From positions 1 through 41,210 of the forward strand of contig JAJRTK010000099.1 of the NCBI GenBank assembly GCA_024278345.1: a stretch of DNA of 41,210 bases, given 5' to 3'. A program made the position numbers and the translations under genes. A model generated the notes under the pieces. The model was not told where the DNA came from. It saw only the letters and a program-made list of their open reading frames with translations, and searched no databases. The number at the start of each line of letters is the position of its first letter. Position 1 is the stretch's first letter. Positions 24,822-32,127 of the stretch are shown here, in pieces. This stretch comes from a bacterium (lineage in GTDB: Bacteria > CSSED10-310 > JAJRTK01).

Positions 24822-25637
24822 TCAGGCTCCGGATCTCCTTTCCGCACGAAGGAACTGACGGTATTGGAGCCAGTCAAGGACCCACGGCGCCGTTTTCGCC
24901 AAGATTACGATAAGTCGCCCCTTGAAAGATGGAAAAGCCCTTCTCCGCCCCTTCCGAGCTGCCCGCAAAATCGCTCGGGCAACCTGTTCCGGCGTTTGAG
25001 ACCACTTTCCCTCCAGGCTCGGGGCGGTCCCTTGGGCAAGATGGTGGAAAAAGGGTGTTCGCGTCAACGATGGATAGACCGTGGTGACCCCGATTCCCTC
25101 CTTCCGAAGCTCCACTCGGAGCGCGTCGGCCAGTCCCTCCAATCCAGCCTTTGATGCTGAATAGGCGGCGCCCATGGGCATCCCGCGCAACCCGGCCACG
25201 GAAGAGATAAGGGTAATTCGGGCTCCATGGATTCCCACCATGAGCGGAAGACAGCTTCGAACGGTCTCAATGGCGCCGAGCAAATTGACTTCCACGATCC
25301 GGCGTGCCGCGGCCCGACTCGTGCTCTTGAAAGAGCTCCACTGGCCGATGCCCGCGCAATAGAAGAGGGAGTGAAGCCCATGGGCCTCCGCCGCGATCTG
25401 CTTGGTCATGGCATCCACCTGCCGGGCGTCGGTCAAATCAGCCTCAATGATCAGGTGGCCGGGATTGTGGCCGCCTCCGCACTCCAGGGCAAGCGCTTCG
25501 AGGCGTTGGCGCCGCCTGGCCACGAGCACAAGACGAGCGCCCCGTGGGGAAAGCTCACGGGCCAGGGCCGCTCCGATCCCGCTGGAGGCGCCAGCGATAA
25601 GCACCGTTTTCCCCTCGAATCCGCCGGTGGACTTCAC
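24822..25637 (-). CDS. Short-chain dehydrogenase/reductase
   Basis: A 271-residue classical SDR. TVLIAGASSGIGAALARELS gives the TGxxxGxG-type cofactor motif (here AGASSGIG, residues about 15-22), followed by VARRRQRLEAL (basic residues suggesting NADP), DLTDARQVDAM, the FYCAGIG motif (NAG equivalent, changed to CAG), catalytic Ser in ISSVAG and YSASKAG (Tyr and Lys). Tail ILAKTAPWVLDWLQYRQFLR may bind membrane. The start is GTG at 25637 with GGAGAA six bases upstream. Substrate unknown. It may share a transcript with the SGNH gene, although 221 bases and a repeat separate them. Confidence 0.88.
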   Translation of the reverse strand: MKSTGGFEGKTVLIAGASSGIGAALARELSPRGARLVLVARRRQRLEALALECGGGHNPGHLIIEADLTDARQVDAMTKQIAAEAHGLHSLFYCAGIGQWSSFKSTSRAAARRIVEVNLLGAIETVRSCLPLMVGIHGARITLISSVAGLRGMPMGAAYSASKAGLEGLADALRVELRKEGIGVTTVYPSLTRTPFFHHLAQGTAPSLEGKWSQTPEQVARAILRAARKGRRRAFPSFKGRLIVILAKTAPWVLDWLQYRQFLRAERRSGA

Positions 25638-25746
25638 GTTCTTCTCCAGTCAAGCTCTCTGTTGGCCTTGGTCATGGAATCGGCCACTCGGAGCGGCAAC
25701 TTTTCCAGGAATGCCTGTGGTGAGGGGCGGGGAGTGACCCTGGCAT
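25638..25746. other. Gene-free DNA left of intact MITE
   Basis: Between the SDR start and the element. The word CCCTGGCAT (25738-25746) directly before the element is the left target duplication. No gene or RNA is recognised here. This is part of a 731-base region without genes (25638-26368) that also holds the element, the repeat copy at 26149 and the unknown DNA before the M61 gene. Confidence 0.5.
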
Positions 25747-26041
25747 GGGTATCCACGCAAGGCGGGACATTCCCGGGACTGTGGAATCGCAAGCGTCCGG
25801 GCAACGCCTCGCTGTCGCTCGGCGGGTCACGTTTGCGTGACTCGAAGGGTCACGCCGCGCGTTACCCGTAGGTGGTCCGGGGACGCTGTCCCCCGTCCCC
25901 AGGCAGGACTTCGCCCTGCACCCACCAGGGAGCTCGCAAGGACCCGTTGCAATGAACAGCAACGAGTTCCCCACCCACATTTTTGTGCGCTGCGCGTTTT
26001 CCTTTTGTTTCCAAACTTTGTCCCGCCTTGCGTGGATACCC
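25747..26041. mobile_element. Family A MITE, intact copy (295 bp)
   Basis: The first 23 bases (25747-25769, beginning GGGTATCCACGC) are the exact reverse complement of the last 23 (26019-26041). The nine bases CCCTGGCAT occur directly before (25738-25746) and directly after (26042-26050), a perfect target duplication. Inside are hairpins: GTCACG TTTG CGTGAC and GTGAC...GTCAC near 25827-25856, and GGCAGG...CCCTGC near 25902-25919. No reading frame of note. Two related copies lie at 15469-15628 (inverted) and 41084-41210. By its length, GGG ends and 9-bp duplication it fits non-autonomous derivatives of ISKra4-type elements (family data from memory). Confidence 0.93.
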
Positions 26042-26148
26042 CCCTGGCATCATTCTCTCCGTCCAAAAGTCGTTCGCCGAAAGAAGGCAAGAGCTTTGAA
26101 CGCGTCATGGCCGGCCGGGCTCGGTCAATGCTTCAGGACCCATGGAAA

Positions 26149-26209
26149 GGCGAGTGGCGGCGGACGGATTGCCGCCGCCGGGAGCGGACTCAACCCAAAG
26201 AAAGGAAAG
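26149..26209 (+). repeat. Dispersed 55-60 bp repeat, copy 3
   Basis: GGCGAGTGGCGGCGGACGG, then TTGCCGCCGCCGGGAGCGG and ACTCAACCCAAAGAAAGG. Same order of blocks as the other three copies; closest to 24684-24746. Located about 160 bases upstream of the M61 peptidase. Confidence 0.7.
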
Positions 26210-26368
26210 CGTTTTGCTCGATTGATGTCCGAAAAGAGGGACGGAGCCAGCCCCTTTGCTTTGCCGCTGAATAGGCCAGAATATGGTATGCTTCGGCCAA
26301 TCGCGTCTGACTTTGTCGATAGGTTCCAGTTTTTATCACGAAACCTCCGTTGATGCCGAGAGTATGTC

Positions 26369-28234
26369 ATGATGAAGATCTCTCCCCGTATCCTGCAGCC
26401 GGCTGTGGCGGAGATCACTTCGGGGCAGATGGTAAGCTACCGGCTTTCCATGCCCAATCCGTCGAACCATCTGGCGGAGATTGAGCTTCAGCTCCAGGAG
26501 CCTAATCGGGATTGGATCGACCTTGTCATGCCAGTCTGGACCCCGGGATCCTATTTGATTCGGGAATTTCCGAGGCATGTTCAAGAGCTGACCGCATTGG
26601 GGGATGGCCGGCAACTCACCGTGGAGAAGAGGTCCAAAAATGTGTGGCGCCTGGAGACGAAGGGGCGCCGTTTCATCGAGGTTCGATACAAGGTTTACTG
26701 CAATGAGCTGACAGTCCGCACCAGTCACCTGGATGATCGCCATGGGTTCTTCAGCCCTCCGACCCTTTTTTTTCGGGTGGCCCACTGGCCGGCGGCTCGG
26801 TATGAGCTTGAGATCCGCCCTCCGGAGGGTTGGCGTGTCAGCACGAGCTTGCGCCCGTTGGGTGCGGGGGTCTATGGGGCGTCGAGTTTCGATGATCTGA
26901 TGGATGCGCCCTTGGAAATCGGCGGACATGAGGTCATCCCTTTCACGGTGGGTGGGATTCCTCACGAGCTGATCCTTTATTGCGAGTTCGGTACCGATGA
27001 CCAAGGCCGTGGGCTTCAGGCATTCGCGAGGCGTCTAGTGGTGGATCTCACTCCATTGGTTGAGGAGAGCTCGAAGCTCTTTGGCGGCCTTCCCTACGGG
27101 CGTTACCTGTTTATCCTGCATTTAGTTCCAGGCCATCGGGGTGGCCTCGAACACCGGTCAAGCATGGTTTGCGGAGGGGATCCCCGAATTTTCGGGAGCG
27201 AGGCCGGTTACCGGAAGTTTCTTGGCCTTTTGAGTCACGAGTTTTTTCATGTCTGGAACGTCAAGCGGATTCGACCCCGCGCATTCCGCGATTGCGACTA
27301 TTCCAGGGAAGTCTATACGGGCCTGTTGTGGCTTTTCGAGGGGTTCACCACGTACTACGAACATCTCCAGCTTGTTCGGGCGAAACTGACCACTTCCCGG
27401 CAGTTTTTGGAGGGCCTGAGCCGGGAAATATCCGTGGTCATGGCAACGCCCGGTCGCCATTTGCAGAGCTTGGAGCGGGCGAGTCGGGATGCGTGGATCA
27501 AACAGTATCGGAAAGACGAAAACACTCGGAACACAGCCGTTTCCTACTATTCGAAGGGGTGTCTGGTGGCGTTGCACCTCGATCTTTTGATCCGCCGGGA
27601 CTCCTGTGACAGACTCTCCCTGGACGATGTTATGCGAGAGATGTGGCGCCGTTACCAAGAAAGTGGGAAGGGTTTGGGAGAAAATGAATTCGAAACTCTG
27701 GTTTTTCAGGTGACAGGGCGTGATTACTCTGATTTCTTTGAGCAAGCCATCCGGGGCACGGCCGACTTGGAGATCGAGGTTCCTCTGGCCGCGGTGGGCG
27801 TTGAGCTGAGGAGGGGAGTTTGGAGGCGTGGACAGCTAGCCATCGATTTGAGCGGCCTTTCGAGCATGGGCGCCAGAGTGCGGGCAAAGGGGGATTTCCT
27901 GGAGATCGTGGAGGTGAGTCCTGGTGGGGCGGCAGCCGAGGCGGGCATCGATCCCGGGGACTTACTCGTGGCTGTCAACGACCGGAAGATCGATTTGAGA
28001 AACTTCACTGAAAATGTCGCGATAACGCCCCCGGGAACTCGTCTCAAGTTTCATCTATTCCGGCGGGAGCGCCTTCGAGAGTTCAATCTTTGTCTCCGGG
28101 TGCCGTTGCCCACGGACTGCGAGCTTTTGTTCAGGGCCGACCGGGGGTCGAACCAGTTTCGGGCTTTCCAAGAATGGCTAGGCAGGGGGCATTCCACGGA
28201 AATCCGAGACATCGCCGCGGGACCGGTGGAATGA
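26369..28234 (+). CDS. M61 family metallopeptidase with PDZ domain
   Basis: A 621-residue protein. The N-terminal half matches the M61 beta-domain (LVMPVWTPGSYLIREFPRHV). The zinc site HEFFHVWNVKRIRP lies at about residues 290-303, with the third ligand Glu in WLFEGFTTYYE about 30 residues later. Residues about 495-590 are a PDZ domain (ARVRAKGDFLEIVEVSPGGA, AEAGIDPGDLLVAVND). M61 enzymes (glycyl aminopeptidase type) cleave N-terminal residues. There is no signal peptide, so a cytoplasmic location is likely. The stop overlaps the ftsX start (ATGA, 28231-28234), placing it at the head of a coupled envelope operon. Two ATGs stand in tandem at 26369 and 26372. Confidence 0.92.
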   Translation: MMKISPRILQPAVAEITSGQMVSYRLSMPNPSNHLAEIELQLQEPNRDWIDLVMPVWTPGSYLIREFPRHVQELTALGDGRQLTVEKRSKNVWRLETKGRRFIEVRYKVYCNELTVRTSHLDDRHGFFSPPTLFFRVAHWPAARYELEIRPPEGWRVSTSLRPLGAGVYGASSFDDLMDAPLEIGGHEVIPFTVGGIPHELILYCEFGTDDQGRGLQAFARRLVVDLTPLVEESSKLFGGLPYGRYLFILHLVPGHRGGLEHRSSMVCGGDPRIFGSEAGYRKFLGLLSHEFFHVWNVKRIRPRAFRDCDYSREVYTGLLWLFEGFTTYYEHLQLVRAKLTTSRQFLEGLSREISVVMATPGRHLQSLERASRDAWIKQYRKDENTRNTAVSYYSKGCLVALHLDLLIRRDSCDRLSLDDVMREMWRRYQESGKGLGENEFETLVFQVTGRDYSDFFEQAIRGTADLEIEVPLAAVGVELRRGVWRRGQLAIDLSGLSSMGARVRAKGDFLEIVEVSPGGAAAEAGIDPGDLLVAVNDRKIDLRNFTENVAITPPGTRLKFHLFRRERLREFNLCLRVPLPTDCELLFRADRGSNQFRAFQEWLGRGHSTEIRDIAAGPVE

Positions 28235-29184
28235 CCCGTGATGCATCGGGCCAGGTGATGGACGTTGACGGGAAAACGCTCTTGGCGACCTCCAGGTGGG
28301 CCACAGCCTATTATTGCTTGAGGGAGACCGTGGCCAACATCCGCCACCACGCATTGGCCACCATGTTGACGATCCTCGTGATTGCCCTGGGCGCGCTGAT
28401 TTTCGAATCGTTCGGTCTCGTGTCGGCGAATATATCCAGGGTTGTCCAGGAGGGAAGCGACGGACTCTTTCTGGAGCTCTACTTCACGCCTTCGGCATCA
28501 GAAGAGGCACAGTGGGCGCAGCGGTTGGACCTATTGCAGCGCAAGGAAGTTTTGGATGTTCGCTGGATTACGGCCGAAGCCGCTTTGGCTGAATTCGAGG
28601 GTCAGGGATATGGCCAACTCTTGACAGGAATTGAAGGCAACCCTTTGCCCGCATCTCTTTTTGTGCGCCTCGAGCCCACGTTGACACAAGAAGAGGTGAA
28701 AGCTCTGGGTCGAAAGCTAGGAGAACGGCCGGAGTTCGAAGACTGGCGTCATAGTGGCGAGTTGGCGGAGCAGCTCCGCCCGGTGGTGAGGTTGACGAGG
28801 TGGCTCGTGACCATGGTGGGCTTCTTCCTGGCCCTATTGCTGAGTGCCATGGTGGGGGGGACCGTGAAACTGGCGTTCGACGCCCGTAGAACAGAAATGG
28901 AAATCTTGGAGCTCGTGGGCGCGACGGCAGTCTTTATACGGCTTCCCTATCTGTTGGAGGGGGGGCTGTTGGGAGCCATGGGGGGGCTTCTCTCCCTGAG
29001 TGCCCTGTACGGGATTTACCTTTCGGTAGTCTCTTCCGTCGATTTTGGTTCCTTGTTGTTTGTGGGCTTTGACGGCATCCGATTCTTCGGGCCGGGCATG
29101 CTCTTGGCTTTTTGTGTGGGGACAACGGTGCTGGGGTTCGTGGGGAGCTTTTTGGCTTTGAGCGGAGACTGGGGGGAAAGTTGA
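28231..29184 (+). CDS. ftsX: Cell division protein FtsX
   Basis: A 317-residue protein with one N-terminal span (HALATMLTILVIALGALIFE), an extracellular/periplasmic domain (ISRVVQEGSDGLFLELYFTP, WITAEAALAEFEGQGYGQLL, NPLPASLFVRLEPTLTQEEV), and three C-terminal spans (WLVTMVGFFLALLLSAMVGG, LEGGLLGAMGGLLSLSALYG, and ILLAFCVGTTVLGFVGSFLAL-like). ELVGAT is the conserved FtsX segment. FtsX works with the ATPase FtsE to activate amidases via EnvC-type factors at the division site. ftsE is not in this window; the usual position before ftsX is taken by the M61 gene. Start ATG 28231 overlaps the M61 stop; the stop overlaps the next start (TGATG). Confidence 0.9.
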   Translation: MTRDASGQVMDVDGKTLLATSRWATAYYCLRETVANIRHHALATMLTILVIALGALIFESFGLVSANISRVVQEGSDGLFLELYFTPSASEEAQWAQRLDLLQRKEVLDVRWITAEAALAEFEGQGYGQLLTGIEGNPLPASLFVRLEPTLTQEEVKALGRKLGERPEFEDWRHSGELAEQLRPVVRLTRWLVTMVGFFLALLLSAMVGGTVKLAFDARRTEMEILELVGATAVFIRLPYLLEGGLLGAMGGLLSLSALYGIYLSVVSSVDFGSLLFVGFDGIRFFGPGMLLAFCVGTTVLGFVGSFLALSGDWGES

Positions 29185-30620
29185 TGAAAAGCCTGCCTGT
29201 TTTGCCGTGTGAGGTGGAGGATCCCAGCTTGCATCACTCATTGCGGATGGGAGTAAGGCGGCCTGGGGCGCGTTTCCGTCAAGGAGGAGATGCGGATGCC
29301 AGGAAGCGCATGGGGTCGGGATTCAAGTGGCCCGGGATCGGTGCCCGGAAGGGCTGCCCGCCAAGGGATATGTTGGGAACTGTCGTGAAGAGGTGGCGGC
29401 GGATTGACGATGGGACTTTTGGGTCACGGTTTTTTTTTCGGCGGTGGTCTTCATTTTTTTTCTTGTTCGCCCTGTTTTCTCTTTTCCCTTGGAGCTCCAT
29501 GGCGAGGGATACGAGGAATCTCCGAAAGAGGATTGTCACCATCCAGGACCAATTGAAGCGTCTTGGGGAGGAGGCAAGGATCCATGACATGGAGGCCCAG
29601 TCGGCGGAGAAAATGATTGATGATCTCGCCTTGGCCATCGAGTCCCTTGACATCGAAATCGAAACCGCTTCGAAAGGGTTGGAGCTGGCCGAGCTGGAGA
29701 TGACTGAAAACAACGATGCCATGTTGGAGGCACTTGACGAAGAGCGCCAGCTTCGCGAGAATATCGGCAAGCACAACCGCTTTCTTCAGATGCGGCTCCG
29801 GGCGGTTTACAAGCAAGGCCGCTTCACGGCCTTGAAGCTCGTTTTGGGTTCCGCCAGTGCTGGGGAGTTCCTTCGCAGCCTCCACTATTTGTCTCTTCTC
29901 ACCCGTTCTGATCGGGAACAAATCGCCATCCTCCGCAGCCAACGCAAGCTTCTGTCCGATGTGCGCGCGCGGCGGAAGGAGGTAGGAGAACGCCTTCGAG
30001 AGATCAGGACCCAGGCGGCCCAGAGGCGGGAGATTCTGGAGACCCGCCGAAGGGAAAAGAGAGACCTTCTAGGGCAATTTGGTGCTCACCAGAAGAAAAT
30101 CGAGAAGCGGCGGGATCGACTCCTCCAAACGAACGTAAGACTCCGGTTCTACCTGGCAGAGCTCGAGGAAACGCTGGGCCGGGCCGAGGATCTGGAGGAA
30201 TATCGGGGAGAATTGGAGTGGCCCGTGGAGGGCAAGGTCATTTCGGGATTTGGCAAGAAGCGCCATCAGCTTTACGATACCGTGATCATAAGAAATGGCA
30301 TCCAGATTGCTGCCCAGCAGGGCCAGCCCATCCGAGCGGTTTTTCAGGGGAAAGTCCGCTTTTCCGGAAGATTTCACGGATACGGAAAACTGGTGATTTT
30401 GGAGCATCCCGGGGCCTACTACACGCTGTATGGCCACCTGGGAACCCTTCGTTTTCAACGGGGCGCGGAGATCCAGGAAGGCATGGTTCTCGGGACTGTA
30501 GGAGAAACCGGTGTGACCACGCGAAACAGCCTTTACTTCGAAGTTCGGAAGGGGCTCACCCCTCAAAACCCGCTAAAATGGCTCAAACGTAGACGGAATA
30601 AAAGTCGGAGACGACGATGA
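29184..30620 (+). CDS. EnvC-like murein hydrolase activator (coiled coil + LytM)
   Basis: ATG 29184 overlaps the ftsX stop. An in-frame ATG at 29370 would place the hydrophobic signal (FFFLFALFSLFPWSSMA) nearer the start; I cannot decide between them. After the signal comes a long coiled coil (RNLRKRIVTIQDQLKRLGEE through QTNVRLRFYLAELEETLGRA), then a LytM/M23 domain from WPVEGKVISGFGKK to the end. The zinc ligands are changed: NGIQIAA where HGVDI is usual, and SLYFEVR where HLHFE is usual; YGHL is kept. This fits EnvC, a non-enzymatic LytM that activates amidases with FtsEX. Stop and next start overlap (ATGA). Confidence 0.88.
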   Translation: MKSLPVLPCEVEDPSLHHSLRMGVRRPGARFRQGGDADARKRMGSGFKWPGIGARKGCPPRDMLGTVVKRWRRIDDGTFGSRFFFRRWSSFFFLFALFSLFPWSSMARDTRNLRKRIVTIQDQLKRLGEEARIHDMEAQSAEKMIDDLALAIESLDIEIETASKGLELAELEMTENNDAMLEALDEERQLRENIGKHNRFLQMRLRAVYKQGRFTALKLVLGSASAGEFLRSLHYLSLLTRSDREQIAILRSQRKLLSDVRARRKEVGERLREIRTQAAQRREILETRRREKRDLLGQFGAHQKKIEKRRDRLLQTNVRLRFYLAELEETLGRAEDLEEYRGELEWPVEGKVISGFGKKRHQLYDTVIIRNGIQIAAQQGQPIRAVFQGKVRFSGRFHGYGKLVILEHPGAYYTLYGHLGTLRFQRGAEIQEGMVLGTVGETGVTTRNSLYFEVRKGLTPQNPLKWLKRRRNKSRRRR

Positions 30621-32122
30621 AGATAGACGGCCGAAACCGCCGCATTGCGATCTTGGGACTTCTTTTGGGAACCCTTGTGGGCTCCATGTTTTCGCTGGCC
30701 GAGGAGAAGAGTCAGGAGGAAAAAACCGATATTTTCAGCGAAACAAAGAAGTTCGCGGAAATCTATCGCTACATCCAAAGAATGTACTACCGGCCGGTCA
30801 ATCGGCAGGTTCTCCTTAGCGGGGCTATCGAAGGGATGTTGCAGATCGTTGATCGGAACGATGTCTTCCTCGCAGCCTCCACGGATCAGCTTGGCGAGCA
30901 GCCGGACGGTGAAATCCCCGGGCAGGGGGTTGGTCTCATCGTTGGCTTTGGGAAGCGGGAGCCCTTTGGTTCTTCCGTACCGGTGGTGCTGGTGACGCTT
31001 CCGGGCTCGCCAGCGGACAAGGCGGGCATCCGGAAGGGAAGCGTGATTTGGCAGGTAGACGACAAAGTCGTGGCTATGGGCGAGCTTTTGGGACCCAATC
31101 TCTATGACATGCTCAATCAGCCGGCTGGGGAGAAAGTCAAGCTGGTTCTCTTCGATCCGGTGGCCGGCAGAAGAGAGGTGGAGGTGGAGTCGGGCGATCT
31201 GACGGTTTCCAGTAAAATCGAGGAGCGGCGGGTTAAAGGCGAGATTCCGCTGGTTCACTTTCCCTTGCTCGTTTCTGAAAGCACGGTATCCGGGTTTGAG
31301 GCCAGTCTCGCCAGGCTGGAGGAATCCGGCGCTCTGGATGGAGGCCTCATTCTGGATCTTCGCGGAAGCTGTCTTGGAGAGGCACAACAGGGGTATGCAC
31401 TTGCAGACCTGTTACTCCGCGACGGCCCTCTTCTGGGGAAAGTCCTTGTTCAGCGGAAGGGGGAATTCCAGCCCAAGAGAGGCGACCGGGGGGAACAGAT
31501 CCTCTACTATGCCGGCGATCATCACGCGTGGCTGGATTTCCCGGTGGTCGTCATCGTTGACGGGACAACGGCGGGTGCCGCCGAGATTATGGCCGCCACT
31601 TTGGGGCATTGGGACCGGGCCCGCCTGGTGGGCCGCACGAGTTTTGGCTACGCCCCGTTCCGCCAGCGATTCCTTTTTGACAAAGGTGCTCAGATCACGC
31701 TGACGACGGGCCTTTACTCGACGACGGACGACCAAGTTTTCATGGGGGAAGGGGTGACGCCCCACGTGAAAGTGACGGTCGAGGAAGGTTCGGCGGGAGC
31801 GCGGGGAGTCTCGGGTGGTCTGCAAGGGCCGCCACAAGAAGGGGATGGAGCGGGGAGGGAGCAGTCCGAAGGGCCGGATCAAGAACCAGGTGCATCTGGC
31901 TCAGGCCCTACTTCGAGGCCGCAAGGCGGGGAAGAAACGCCCGTGGAACCGCCGAAGAACGTGGAGACGAGACCGAGCAGCCAGGTGAGCATGGATGCAG
32001 ACGATTCCGGGGTTGAAGAGGAAGGAGCGCTCCTCGATACCACCGATCCGGTGCTTGATGTTGCGATCCAGGAGCTTTTGCGTCTCCGCTCCAATCTTGC
32101 TTCCAGCGCTGGCCTGGGTTGA
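30617..32122 (+). CDS. Ctp/S41-family protein without catalytic residues
   Basis: N-terminal span (IAILGLLLGTLVGSMFSLA), then YRYIQRMYYRPVNRQVLLSG, EGMLQIVDRNDVFLA, a PDZ domain (about residues 98-190, PVVLVTLPGSPADKAGIRKG) and the S41 core. The nucleophile motif is DGTTAGAAEIMAATLGHWDRA: the position of the catalytic Ser is Gly320, and the Lys position in SFGYAPFRQ is Tyr345. The spacing of 25 is exactly that of Ser452/Lys477 in Prc (from memory). The C-terminus (about 100 residues) is rich in Gly, Glu and Pro. Ctp proteins usually follow envC and are active; this one is likely inactive, perhaps a scaffold or regulator. Confidence 0.88.
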   Translation: MKIDGRNRRIAILGLLLGTLVGSMFSLAEEKSQEEKTDIFSETKKFAEIYRYIQRMYYRPVNRQVLLSGAIEGMLQIVDRNDVFLAASTDQLGEQPDGEIPGQGVGLIVGFGKREPFGSSVPVVLVTLPGSPADKAGIRKGSVIWQVDDKVVAMGELLGPNLYDMLNQPAGEKVKLVLFDPVAGRREVEVESGDLTVSSKIEERRVKGEIPLVHFPLLVSESTVSGFEASLARLEESGALDGGLILDLRGSCLGEAQQGYALADLLLRDGPLLGKVLVQRKGEFQPKRGDRGEQILYYAGDHHAWLDFPVVVIVDGTTAGAAEIMAATLGHWDRARLVGRTSFGYAPFRQRFLFDKGAQITLTTGLYSTTDDQVFMGEGVTPHVKVTVEEGSAGARGVSGGLQGPPQEGDGAGREQSEGPDQEPGASGSGPTSRPQGGEETPVEPPKNVETRPSSQVSMDADDSGVEEEGALLDTTDPVLDVAIQELLRLRSNLASSAGLG

Positions 32123-32127
32123 CGCGG

